DNA from: Amycolatopsis pithecellobii
GTDB lineage: Bacteria > Actinomycetota > Actinomycetes > Mycobacteriales > Pseudonocardiaceae
Length of the DNA stretch: 64,000 nt
Assembly: GCF_009707865.1 (NCBI RefSeq)
Contig: NZ_WMBA01000034.1
Span: 1-64,000 of the forward strand
Direction: 5' to 3'
Shown: positions 17,059 through 25,202 of the stretch, piece by piece
Layout of the letters: each line of letters begins with the position of its first letter
Numbering within the stretch: position 1 is the stretch's first letter
Program-made: the position numbers and the translations under genes
Notes under the pieces: model-generated
Database searches by the model: none
The model's input: the letters and a program-made list of their open reading frames with translations, nothing else
What the model was told of the DNA's origin: nothing

Positions 17059-17081
17059 CTCCCATGGATGCCCCGCTGCAC

Positions 17082-17102
17082 CCCGGGGGAAACAACCCCG
17101 GG
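17082..17102 (-). terminator. Terminator hairpin after the lipoprotein gene
   Basis: CCCGGGG (17082-17088) and CCCCGGG (17096-17102) form a 7-bp GC stem with loop GAAACAA, 29 bp beyond the lipoprotein stop and just upstream of the CYTH-CHAD start, so the two genes are probably separate units. Confidence 0.55.
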
Positions 17103-17130
17103 CACCGACTGTCCACTGTGGACCGCGCTG

Positions 17131-17727
17131 TCAGCCGAAGGTCGCGGTCGCCAGTACCTGGTCCAGCTGCGCATCCAGTACCGGGGTGCTCGCGTACTCG
17201 ACGACGAGAATCTTGCTGGTGGGCAGCCACCACATGCGGACTTCGCTGTTCTGCGCCGGGTCCTCGCAGGTGACCTGGAACCGGGCGTACTCGGCTTTCT
17301 TCGGGCCGATCGGGGCGAAACCGCGTTCCACCACCGAGCTGCCGGTCGCCGCGGCGCCGGGGATGGCCATCGGGGTGACGCATCGCGGCGCGTCGGTTCC
17401 GGTTTGCCAGCCGTAGGGCCGGTTCCCGCTGGGGGCGGTGAACTGCGGGCCCGCCGAGGCGGTGCGCAGATCCCGCAGCTGTGCGACGCACGGCACCGAG
17501 GTCGCGGACACGCACCCGTCGAGACCGCCCGGGGAGGCCGCCTCGGTGTAGCGCATCCCGTCGAGCAGCGTGACATGCATGGTGCCGACGGTGATCGCCG
17601 AGCCGCGCGTGCTGGTCGATCCGGATGGTGCGCCGTGCGGGTGGCCGGGCACCGCGGTCGAACACGAGGTCGCTGTCACCGCGCCCAGCACGGCCAGCGC
17701 CGCACACCAGGCAACCTTGCTCCGCAC
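17131..17727 (-). CDS. Putative secreted lipoprotein
   Basis: This 198-residue protein has an N-terminal hydrophobic segment (VAWCAALAVLGAVTA) ending in TSCS, a weak lipobox. GTG 17727 is chosen because GAAAGGG sits eight bases upstream; a longer start at 17769 lacks support. The mature part has several Cys, which could form disulfides outside the cell. I do not recognise a specific family. Function is unknown. Confidence 0.65.
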   Translation of the reverse strand: MRSKVAWCAALAVLGAVTATSCSTAVPGHPHGAPSGSTSTRGSAITVGTMHVTLLDGMRYTEAASPGGLDGCVSATSVPCVAQLRDLRTASAGPQFTAPSGNRPYGWQTGTDAPRCVTPMAIPGAAATGSSVVERGFAPIGPKKAEYARFQVTCEDPAQNSEVRMWWLPTSKILVVEYASTPVLDAQLDQVLATATFG

Positions 17728-17796
17728 CGGAAAGCCCTTTCTTCCGCTGTTGCCGGGCAATCCTGGCACGGCGGCACGCGGTGACCCGCGCAGGGC

Positions 17797-18786
17797 TCAG
17801 TCCGTCAGTTCCGGGATCACCTTCCGCGCGAACAGGTCGATACCGGAGCGGTCATAGGCGGCTTCGGCGAAGTACGTGATCGCGTACGACATCCCGAGCT
17901 CGCGCAGTTCGGTCAACCGCGCCACGATCTGCTCCGGGGTGCCGACCAGCGGGCCGGTCGCGAACGACTGGTATGCCGCGTCCAACCGGTCCGCGGGCAG
18001 GTGCGGCTGGTACTGCGCGCGGATCCACTCGAGCCGCTCCCGCACGTCCTTTTCGGTCTCGCCGATGACGACGTTGTAGTTGGCCGAGCGCACGATCGCG
18101 TCGAAGTCCGTGCCGACCTCCTTGCAGTGCCCGGCAAGGATTTCCGACTTGTGCGCGAAGCCGGCGGCGTCGCCCGAAAAATTGGTGTAGTTCGCGTACC
18201 GCGCGGCGATCCGCAGCGTCTTCTTCTCCCCGCCGCCGGCGATCCACAGTGGAATACCGCCGTCCTGCAAGGGAAGCGGGCGCGAGATTGCGCCGTCCAC
18301 TTGGTAGTGACGCCCGTCGAAGGTCGCGGTGCCCTCGGTCCACAGCCGGCGCATGATCTGCACGCCCTCGTCGAGTTTGCCGAGGCGTTCCCCGGCCGGC
18401 GGGAATCCGTAACCGTAGGCCCGCCATTCGTGCTCGTACCAGCCGGCACCGATGCCCATCTCCACCCGGCCACCGGACACGACATCCGTTGTGGCGGCGA
18501 ATTTGGCCAGATAGGCCGGGTTCCGGTACGCCATGCAGGTGCACATCTGTCCGAGCCGGACGCGTTTCGTCGCCGCCGCGAGCGCCGCCATCAACGCCCA
18601 CGCCTCGTGTGTGGCCTCGGCGGTCGGCACGGGCACGGTGTGGAAATGGTCGTAGACCCACACCGACTCGAATGGTCCGTCCTCGGCGAGCTTCGCGACG
18701 CCGAGCATCGTTTCCCAGTGCTTCGCCGGGTCGATTCCGGTGAGATCCAGGCGCCAGCCCTGTGGTACGAAGAGTCCGAATCGCAT
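17797..18786 (-). CDS. LLM class F420-dependent oxidoreductase
   Basis: This 329-residue luciferase-like TIM barrel starts MRFGLFVPQGWRLDL and carries VWVYDHFHTV, MCTCMAYRNPAYLAK and GGRVEMGIGAGWYEHE. This pattern marks F420-dependent family members such as the TIGR03560-like group. It presumably uses F420 or F420H2 on an unknown substrate. ATG 18786 gives the family-typical N-terminus; the 30 extra upstream codons are not conserved-looking. It diverges from the ATPase gene across 168 bp. Confidence 0.85.
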   Translation of the reverse strand: MRFGLFVPQGWRLDLTGIDPAKHWETMLGVAKLAEDGPFESVWVYDHFHTVPVPTAEATHEAWALMAALAAATKRVRLGQMCTCMAYRNPAYLAKFAATTDVVSGGRVEMGIGAGWYEHEWRAYGYGFPPAGERLGKLDEGVQIMRRLWTEGTATFDGRHYQVDGAISRPLPLQDGGIPLWIAGGGEKKTLRIAARYANYTNFSGDAAGFAHKSEILAGHCKEVGTDFDAIVRSANYNVVIGETEKDVRERLEWIRAQYQPHLPADRLDAAYQSFATGPLVGTPEQIVARLTELRELGMSYAITYFAEAAYDRSGIDLFARKVIPELTD

Positions 18787-18942
18787 GAACGGCACCCTAT
18801 CCCGCGCGTGGCAGCGAAAAATTTCGGAATGCGATTGAGGACGAAAGGCAGTTCCGGAGCCGAACGGGCAACGCAACGGCCCTGCCGGTCAAACAAATGT
18901 CACGACGGTATTTATCCCGGCCTCCTGCCACTGACCGGTGCC

Positions 18943-18948
18943 TATGCT
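18943..18948 (+). promoter_or_regulatory. -10 element, leaderless-type, for the STAND ATPase gene
   Basis: TATGCT ends six bases before ATG 18955, and no ribosome-binding site is present in between. The rest of the 168-bp divergent region shows no other clear signal. Confidence 0.35.
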
Positions 18949-18954
18949 GGCGCC

Positions 18955-20544
18955 ATGCCGGACACCCTCAGCGTGCACGAACAAATGTTCGTGGGACGGG
19001 TCGCGGAACTGGTGACGTTCCGCCAGGCACTCGCCGGAGGCCCGGCCGCCCCGGTGATGCTGTACCTGCACGGCCGGGCGGGGATCGGGAAGACCGCGTT
19101 GATGCACCGGTTCGCCGACGAGGCCGCGGCGGAGGGGTACGCGATCGTACGCGTCGGCGGCCAAGACGTCGCCGCCTGCCGGACCGCGTTCGAAACTGCC
19201 GCCCGCGCCGCGTTCGACAAGGACCGTGTGCTGTTGCTGGTGGACGGATTCGAGCACTGCCAGGGCCTGGAAACGTGGCTGCGCACCAGTTTCCTGCCCC
19301 GGCTGCCGGAGGGCACGCTCATCGTCGTCGCCGGGCGGCGCCCGCCCGGCCGGCAGTGGCGCTCCGACCCCGGCTGGTCTTTCCCCGTGCTGCGCACGAT
19401 CGCGCTGGGCGAGCTGCCGCGCCCGGTCGCGGCCCGGCTGCTGGACGCGCACGGTGTCCCGGCGGAACTCCAGCCCGGAGTTCTCGCCGCGGCAGGCGGG
19501 AACCCGCTCGCCCTGACGCTCGCGGCGGAACTCGCCGTCCGTGATCACGGCTGGCAGCCCGGGGAAGACATCGCGTACACGTTCCTGATGGCGCTGTTCC
19601 ACGATGCGCCGTCGCGGTCACACGGGTCCGCCCTCGGACTGTTCGCGCACGCCCGGACCGTCACCGTCGACCTCGTCCGGGCCGCGTTCCCCGACGAGGA
19701 CGCCGACGCCCTGTACGACTGGTTGCGCGACCTGCCTTTCGTGCGAAGCGACCGCCGTGGCCTGTACTCGCCCGAACTGGTCCGGCACGCGCTGCGGCGC
19801 GACACGGACGGCGGCGCGGGCGCCCACCAGGAAATGCACCGGCGTGCCCTGCGGCATCTCGTGGACAACGTGCGCTCCGGGCACGAGCCCGCGGCGATGT
19901 CCGAGGTCACCCAATACATCCGCAGCATGGGCGACATGGCGCCGCGCTATGTCAGCCACAGCGGTGACCACCGGCTGTACGAGGACACCTACCGGCCCGA
20001 GGACCACTCGGCGCTGGTGGGGATGGCGCGCTGCGCCGAAGGCGAAGAGACCGCGCGACTTGTCGCGTACTGGCTTGCCCGCCAGCCGCAGAACGTCACG
20101 GTGTACCGCGACTACGACTCGGGGCGGCCATCGGCGTTCATGGTCCGGTTGTCGTTCGCCACGGAGGACCCCGGTGAGCTCGAAGCCGACCCGGTGGTCG
20201 CCGCCGCGTGGGCGCACTGCCGGGCCGCCGACGGGCTCGGTGAAGACGAGCATTTCGGGGTCGTCCGGTTCCTCATCGATCCCAGCGCGCCGCGCCGCCC
20301 GTCGGACGCCATGGACATGATGCTCCAGCACTGCTTGACGGCGGTGATGCGGGAGCCCGGACTGGCCCGCAGCTACTCGACGTGGTCGGACCCGGACTAC
20401 TGGGCGGCGATGCTCGAGTTCGCCGACTGCCATCCCGTGCCCGGCGGCGAGCATGTGTTCGACGGGCGCCGGCACGTGCTCTACGCCCACGACTGGCGGC
20501 TGGTCCCGCTGCCGCGCTGGGTCGACGGGCTGCCGATGGAATAG
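18955..20544 (+). CDS. STAND/AAA-type ATP-binding protein without a visible HTH
   Basis: This 529-residue protein has an N-terminal NTPase with Walker A GRAGIGKTAL (about residue 40), Walker B VLLLVDGFEH and a sensor-like TLIVVAGRRPPG, as in signal-transduction ATPases. The second half (about residues 330-529) is not a TPR array and lacks an obvious LuxR or OmpR DNA-binding domain. It has a GNAT-like feel (PSAFMVRLSFATEDPGELEADP), but this is only a weak resemblance. Many relatives are LuxR-type regulators, so this may be a truncated or partner-dependent form. ATG 18955 is preferred over longer frames. Confidence 0.7.
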   Translation: MPDTLSVHEQMFVGRVAELVTFRQALAGGPAAPVMLYLHGRAGIGKTALMHRFADEAAAEGYAIVRVGGQDVAACRTAFETAARAAFDKDRVLLLVDGFEHCQGLETWLRTSFLPRLPEGTLIVVAGRRPPGRQWRSDPGWSFPVLRTIALGELPRPVAARLLDAHGVPAELQPGVLAAAGGNPLALTLAAELAVRDHGWQPGEDIAYTFLMALFHDAPSRSHGSALGLFAHARTVTVDLVRAAFPDEDADALYDWLRDLPFVRSDRRGLYSPELVRHALRRDTDGGAGAHQEMHRRALRHLVDNVRSGHEPAAMSEVTQYIRSMGDMAPRYVSHSGDHRLYEDTYRPEDHSALVGMARCAEGEETARLVAYWLARQPQNVTVYRDYDSGRPSAFMVRLSFATEDPGELEADPVVAAAWAHCRAADGLGEDEHFGVVRFLIDPSAPRRPSDAMDMMLQHCLTAVMREPGLARSYSTWSDPDYWAAMLEFADCHPVPGGEHVFDGRRHVLYAHDWRLVPLPRWVDGLPME

Positions 20545-20570
20545 CCCCACCGGGCGGACCGTTCTCACCC

Positions 20571-20613
20571 AGGGCCCTGGTCGCCGAATCCCGATCGAGA
20601 CGGCCAGGGCCCT
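20571..20613 (+). terminator. Terminator after the ATPase gene
   Basis: AGGGCCCTGG (20571-20580) pairs perfectly with CCAGGGCCCT (20604-20613) across a 23-nt loop and is followed by TTTGT, 26 bp after the stop codon. Confidence 0.7.
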
Positions 20614-20972
20614 TTGTCACGGCAGCCGTAGCCGCCCGGTTGCGCACCGTATTTCCGGCGCGCCGGCCGAATGATCACCTCACCAGGTGGATCGAGCCGA
20701 AAAGCTCCGGGGAATTCCGCGAAAAGGCACGGTCTGTCACGAGTACGGTCGGCCGCGCCTGACCGTGTTTCACACAACCGTGTGAGTAACGCGAAATTGC
20801 TTGCTACTCAGAACAAGCGTTGGTGCGTAATGGAAACCCTTCTCGTTTTCCTGTCGTGGGCCGGCTTGGTAGCTTCCTGACGCCCGCTCGCTCACGTGGT
20901 GCGGCACACCGTGGTCGGGGGACCGGTTTTGCTTGCGTGGCGCCATTTTTCAAGCTTTCGAAGGGATATCTC
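20614..20972. other. Intergenic region ahead of the sortase operon
   Basis: I see no gene in these 359 bp. It holds a short inverted repeat TCACAC-AACC-GTGTGA at 20770-20785, a possible operator, and CACCT/AGGTG arms near 20678. A GAAGGGA ribosome-binding site lies just before ATG 20973. No confident -10/-35 pair was found. Confidence 0.5.
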
Positions 20973-21782
20973 ATGCGGCTTACCGTGCTGCGCTCCTGCG
21001 GTGTGCTCGGCCTCGCGGCCGGCACGTTGCTGGCCGGCGCACTCACCCCCGCCACTGCGGCCACCGGGCCGGGCGAGGGTTCCGCCTACGGCGCGTCGGC
21101 GAGTGTGTCGCTGCTGCCGGGCGTGCTCGGGCAGGCCGGGCCGACCGTGGACACCGGCCGGCTCGCGCCCTCCAGCACCGCGGGCCCGGCCGGCGCCTCC
21201 GTCGTCGACGCGCCGCTGCGCGGCCTGGTCACCGCGCGGGCGATCACCAGCTCGGCCCAGCACGACCCGAAAACGGGGCAGGTCAACGCGAAGGCCTCGA
21301 TCGTGGACGCCACACTGCCGGTGCTCGCCGGGCTCACCGGCGGCACCCCGTCCGCCGACGTGATCAGCGCGACCTGCACCTCGACCGCCGACGGCGTCAC
21401 CGGTAGCGCCCAGGTCGCCGGGCTCGACCTCGGCAGGCTCGGCAAGGTCCCGGTCGCGGCGCCGCCGGACACCACGCTGAGCGTGCCCGAGATCGCGCAG
21501 GTGATCGTCAACGAGCAGGTCCGGCACAACGACGGCAGCCTCACCGTGAACGCGCTGCACCTCAAGCTGCTCGGCGGGCAGCTCACCGGCGCGCTCGGCA
21601 CGGGCGACATCGTGCTGTCCTCGGTGACGTGTGGCGCGGCCACGGCGGTCACCACACCCAGCCCCACGCCCACCACGGCCGCCCCCGCCGGCGGCTCGAA
21701 CGGCACCGGGCAGGTCCGTGTCGTCCCGGCGGGCGCCCCGCAGACCGGCGACGGCAGCCTCGCGGCCCTGAGCGGAAACTGA
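20973..21782 (+). CDS. Secreted choice-of-anchor-P-type protein, probable sortase substrate
   Basis: This 269-residue protein has an N-terminal signal peptide (LRSCGVLGLAAGTLLAGALTPATAA) and a beta-rich body resembling the 'choice-of-anchor P' family (NALHLKLLG, GDIVLSSVTCG). A low-complexity Thr/Pro linker leads to a C-terminus with GAPQTGDGS. That P-x-T-G stretch is not followed by the usual hydrophobic helix and basic tail. Immediate coupling to a class F sortase (TGATG overlap) suggests the sortase acts on it. ATG 20973 has a good ribosome-binding site. Confidence 0.8.
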   Translation: MRLTVLRSCGVLGLAAGTLLAGALTPATAATGPGEGSAYGASASVSLLPGVLGQAGPTVDTGRLAPSSTAGPAGASVVDAPLRGLVTARAITSSAQHDPKTGQVNAKASIVDATLPVLAGLTGGTPSADVISATCTSTADGVTGSAQVAGLDLGRLGKVPVAAPPDTTLSVPEIAQVIVNEQVRHNDGSLTVNALHLKLLGGQLTGALGTGDIVLSSVTCGAATAVTTPSPTPTTAAPAGGSNGTGQVRVVPAGAPQTGDGSLAALSGN

Positions 21783-22369
21783 TGCGGCGCAACGGTTTCC
21801 GCCACTGGGCGGCGGTGCTGCTCGCGGTGTTCGCGACGGTGCTGCTCGCCGGGTGCGGTGCGGACGCGGTCCCCCCTGCCGCGCCCGCACCGGCGCCGTC
21901 GTCGGCCCAGCAGCCGGCGACGGCGCCGCCCACCTGGGTGGACCTGCCGAGTATCAGCGCCCACTCGAGTCTCGTGGAGCTCGGGCTCAACCCGGACCGC
22001 ACCATCGAGGTGCCGCCGGTGGACCAGCCGTTGCAGGCAGGCTGGTACCGGTACAGCCCGGTGCCCGGCCAGGTCGGGCCCGCGGTGATCCTCGGGCATA
22101 TCGACGGCAACCACCAGAAAGGCATCTTCTGGCGGCTGCGCGACGTGAAGGCCGGCGACCAGGTCCGCATCGGTCAGGCCAACGGCGCCGCGCTCACGTT
22201 CGCGGTGACAAAGGTCGACCAGGTGGCGAAGAAGGAATTCCCCACCGACGCGGTCTACGGCGACACCCCCGACCCCGAGCTCCGCCTCATCACCTGCGGC
22301 GGCGCCTACGACGCGGCGAACCGGAACTACCTCGACAACGTCATCGTCTACGCGAAACTGGCGAGCTGA
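21782..22369 (+). CDS. Class F sortase, lipoprotein-type
   Basis: This 195-residue protein has a signal with lipobox (VLLAGCG), then a Pro/Ala linker and the sortase beta-barrel. The catalytic set is visible: His106 in ILGHIDG, Cys172 in LITCGG and Arg181 in AANRNY. Sortases cleave a sorting motif in an exported protein and transfer it to a cell-envelope nucleophile. A 1-bp stop/start overlap links it to the candidate substrate. Membrane attachment through a lipid rather than a transmembrane helix is a noteworthy trait. Confidence 0.9.
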   Translation: MRRNGFRHWAAVLLAVFATVLLAGCGADAVPPAAPAPAPSSAQQPATAPPTWVDLPSISAHSSLVELGLNPDRTIEVPPVDQPLQAGWYRYSPVPGQVGPAVILGHIDGNHQKGIFWRLRDVKAGDQVRIGQANGAALTFAVTKVDQVAKKEFPTDAVYGDTPDPELRLITCGGAYDAANRNYLDNVIVYAKLAS

Positions 22370-22379
22370 CGGGTTCACT

Positions 22380-22390
22380 CCACCAGGTGG
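22380..22390. promoter_or_regulatory. Short inverted repeat after the sortase gene
   Basis: CCACC-A-GGTGG lies 10 bp after the sortase stop in the 171-bp gap before the Acg-like gene. A similar CACCT/AGGTG pair sits upstream of the sortase operon. It may be an operator for the next gene; it is too short for a terminator. Confidence 0.25.
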
Positions 22391-22540
22391 CGGCCACGGG
22401 GAACATTCGCCCAGATTAGGGTCTGGAGCGCGCGCACCGGAGAGAGTACAAAGACCGTAGGCAGGGACGCCGTATTCTTCCGCGTGGCCGCCGCCCGGCG
22501 CGCACCCCAGAACCCTTTCCCTCGAGAGAGCAGCATTTCG

Positions 22541-23299
22541 ATGCCGAGGACTTTGTCGGAACCCGAGCACATCACCTCCGCGATCGCCGCCGCCGGGCGA
22601 GCCTTGCGCACCGGCGACCAGGCGTGCCGGGCCGAACCGGGCCGCGGCCGGATCGACGTGGTGCTCGGCGACACCGACCGCGAGACACTCGCCGCCTGCG
22701 GTGCCGCCGTGCTGAACATGCAGCTGACGTTGCGGGCCCAGGGGCACGCGGCGACGGTGGACCTGTTCCCCGACCGCACCCGCCCCGAGCTCGTCGCCGC
22801 CGTGTCGATCCGCGCCACCTGCATCCCGAGCGCGGCCGACGGTGCGCTGGCGGGCGCGGTCACCGGGCTGCACGAGCACGACGGCCCGTTGCCCGGAAAC
22901 CTGTTGCCCGCCAACGTTCGCACGACGCTGGTGCGCGCCGCGGCTCGCGAGGAGAGCGAGCTGGTGTTGTTGGATCCCGCCGCCGAGGTCGGTGCGCTCG
23001 ACCGCCGGCTCACCGAGGCGGGCTGGCTCACCGGGCGGCCTCGCGGTGGTCTGCTCGCGGTGCTGAATTCCCACAGCGATTCGGTCCGCGGCCAGTTGCA
23101 GGCGGGCCGCGCGTTGCAGCGGGTGCTGCTCACCAGTCACGTCCAGGGCGCGCCGGTGGTCGTGTTGCTGCGGCCGGAAGCCGTGCAGAAGGCGCGGCCC
23201 GAGTTGCGTGTTTTCCTTGGCGGCCAGGTCAATCCGCAGGCGGTGCTCGAGTTCGGGTACCAGCCGCCGCCGCTGCCCGAGCAGCGCCGCCGTCGCTGA
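22541..23299 (+). CDS. Acg/nitroreductase-like flavoprotein, short form
   Basis: This 252-residue protein resembles the Acg (Rv2032) family of FMN-binding nitroreductase-like proteins: ACGAAVLNMQLTLRAQGH, VDLFPDRTRPELVA, GPLPGNLLPANV and RGGLLAVLNSHSDS. Known Acg proteins are longer (about 330 residues), and the usual RRxTNR flavin-binding segment is weak here, so FMN binding may be reduced. ATG 22541 has GAGAGAG upstream; a GTG at 22484 would add 19 residues. In mycobacteria, Acg-type genes belong to dormancy regulons, but no DosR box was seen. Confidence 0.65.
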   Translation: MPRTLSEPEHITSAIAAAGRALRTGDQACRAEPGRGRIDVVLGDTDRETLAACGAAVLNMQLTLRAQGHAATVDLFPDRTRPELVAAVSIRATCIPSAADGALAGAVTGLHEHDGPLPGNLLPANVRTTLVRAAAREESELVLLDPAAEVGALDRRLTEAGWLTGRPRGGLLAVLNSHSDSVRGQLQAGRALQRVLLTSHVQGAPVVVLLRPEAVQKARPELRVFLGGQVNPQAVLEFGYQPPPLPEQRRRR

Positions 23300-23409
23300 C
23301 CCCAGTGGTCCAGACCTCGAAGGTAACGAAGCGCGGTCAGATATTGCGCGGATAACCGCGTATGTGGTTACTTTCTCGCCTCAGGGGAGTCGCGGGAAGG
23401 TGGGACCAG

Positions 23410-25200
23410 GTGCGGGTGTCCACACGATGGCGCGCCGGTGTGGCGGTGCTGGCGGTGACGGTCATGGCGGGCCCGGTCCCGGCCCAGGCACAGCAAGGCG
23501 CGGTGCTGCGGGTCGCGCTCGTGCAGGACGTCGATCATCTCAACCCGTTCCTCGCTTCGTTCGCGTCGAGCACCATGATCGGGCGGCTGTCGTGGGAGTT
23601 CCTGACCCTGCCCTCGGCCGAGGACAACACGCCCAGCCCCGGGCTCGCCGAATCGTGGACCACCTCGGCCGACAAGCTGACCTGGACCTACCGGATCCGC
23701 CAGGACGTGCACTGGTCCGACGGCGAACCGGTGACCGCGAAGGACGCGGCGTTCACCTTCAACCGGATCATCACCGACGACAAGGCGCAAGAAGCCAACG
23801 GCACCTACGTCGAAAACTTCGCGAGCGTCACCGCGCCCGACGAGCACACCCTCGTGATCACCACGAAGGCGCCGCAGGCCAGCATGACCGCGCTCGACGT
23901 GCCGATCGTGCCCGAACACGTCTGGGCCGGGATCCGCGACATGGAGGATCCCCGGACCGACTCGGTGCCGGTCGTCGGCGTCGGTGACGGGCCGTTCCTG
24001 ATCACCGAGTACCGCCCGAACGAGCTGGTGCGCCTGAAAGCCAACCCCGAGTACTGGCGCGGCAAAGCCCGCTACGACGAGCTGCAGTTCATCACCTACA
24101 AAAACGCCGACGCCGCGGTGAACGCGCTGCGCAACGACGAAGTGGACCTGGTCAACCGGCTCACCTCGACCCAGTTCGACGCACTGACCGGCCAGCCGGG
24201 GATCACCACGAACAAGGCGACCGGCCGCCGCTACCGCGAGCTGCTGATGAACCCCGGCGCGCAGACACTGGCCCGCCGGCCCATCGGGGACGGGAACCCG
24301 GCACTCACCGACGTGCGGGTGCGCAGGGCGATTGCGCAGGCGATCGATCCGCGGACGCTCATCGACAAGGTCCTCGGCGGCGACGGCCGGCTCGGCGGCG
24401 GGCTGCTGCCCACGGCGTACCCGAAATACCACTGGGACCCGGCCGACGCGCAGCGTTACCGGTTCGACCCGGCCGCGGCGAACGCCGCCCTCGACGCCGC
24501 CGGCTACCTCAGGGGCGCCGACGGCAGCCGCACCGGCCGGGACGGCGCACCGCTGCGGCTGCGCTTGCTCGGCAAGGCGAGTGAGGATTTCTCCCAGCGA
24601 GCGGCCGATTATGTGGTCAGCTGGCTCGGGGCGATCGGCATCGGCGTCACGAAACAACTCGTGTCGGACAACGAGGTCGACGACCGCACCAACGCCGGCA
24701 CCTACGATCTGGCCTTCTCCGGCTGGGGCACCAGTCCCGACCCGGACTACACGCTCGCGAAGCAGAGCTGCGGGGCGCTGCCGGCCACCTCCGGCAGCAG
24801 CAGTAGCGCCTCGTTCTTCTGCGACCCGCAATTCGACGCGCTGTATACGCAGGAAAGCGCGGAACTGGACCCAGCGCGGCGCGCGGACCTCGTCAAGCAG
24901 GCGCAGGCCCGCTACTACGATCAGGTGCCCAGCTTCGTCATCGACTACGACAATCCGCTGGAGGCCTACCGTTCCGACCGGTTCACCGGGTTTCCCCAGC
25001 AGCCCGCGCACACCGGCACGATCATGGAACAGAGCGGCTACTGGGGTTTCTACGGCGCCGTGCCCGCGGCACATTCCGGCGGTGGCAACGGGTTGCCGGC
25101 CGGCGCGTGGGCCGGGATCGGAGCCGCGGTGCTCGTCGTGGTCGCGATCGGCGGGGTGGCGGCAGCGCGGCGGCGGTCCTCCGCGGACGACCGGGAGTAG
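23410..25200 (+). CDS. Family 5 extracellular solute-binding protein with C-terminal membrane anchor
   Basis: About 596 residues. A signal peptide (WRAGVAVLAVTVMAGPVPAQA) is followed by the peptide/nickel SBP fold: DVDHLNPF, ESWTTSADKLTWTYRIR and HWSDGEPVTAKDAAFTFNR. It has no lipobox Cys. Instead a C-terminal transmembrane helix (AWAGIGAAVLVVVAIGGVAA) followed by RRR appears to anchor it. GTG 23410 is the preferred start; an ATG at 23362 is possible. It is the first gene of a four-gene importer. The ligand is probably an oligopeptide. Confidence 0.85.
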   Translation: MRVSTRWRAGVAVLAVTVMAGPVPAQAQQGAVLRVALVQDVDHLNPFLASFASSTMIGRLSWEFLTLPSAEDNTPSPGLAESWTTSADKLTWTYRIRQDVHWSDGEPVTAKDAAFTFNRIITDDKAQEANGTYVENFASVTAPDEHTLVITTKAPQASMTALDVPIVPEHVWAGIRDMEDPRTDSVPVVGVGDGPFLITEYRPNELVRLKANPEYWRGKARYDELQFITYKNADAAVNALRNDEVDLVNRLTSTQFDALTGQPGITTNKATGRRYRELLMNPGAQTLARRPIGDGNPALTDVRVRRAIAQAIDPRTLIDKVLGGDGRLGGGLLPTAYPKYHWDPADAQRYRFDPAAANAALDAAGYLRGADGSRTGRDGAPLRLRLLGKASEDFSQRAADYVVSWLGAIGIGVTKQLVSDNEVDDRTNAGTYDLAFSGWGTSPDPDYTLAKQSCGALPATSGSSSSASFFCDPQFDALYTQESAELDPARRADLVKQAQARYYDQVPSFVIDYDNPLEAYRSDRFTGFPQQPAHTGTIMEQSGYWGFYGAVPAAHSGGGNGLPAGAWAGIGAAVLVVVAIGGVAAARRRSSADDRE

Positions 25201-25202
25201 CC

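Noticed and set aside
17111..17123. Palindrome GTCCACTGTGGAC, also at 37218-37230 and in part near 62340
   Set aside because: The other copies lie inside coding sequence and read as common Ser-Thr-Val-Asp codons, so a shared regulatory meaning is not supported.
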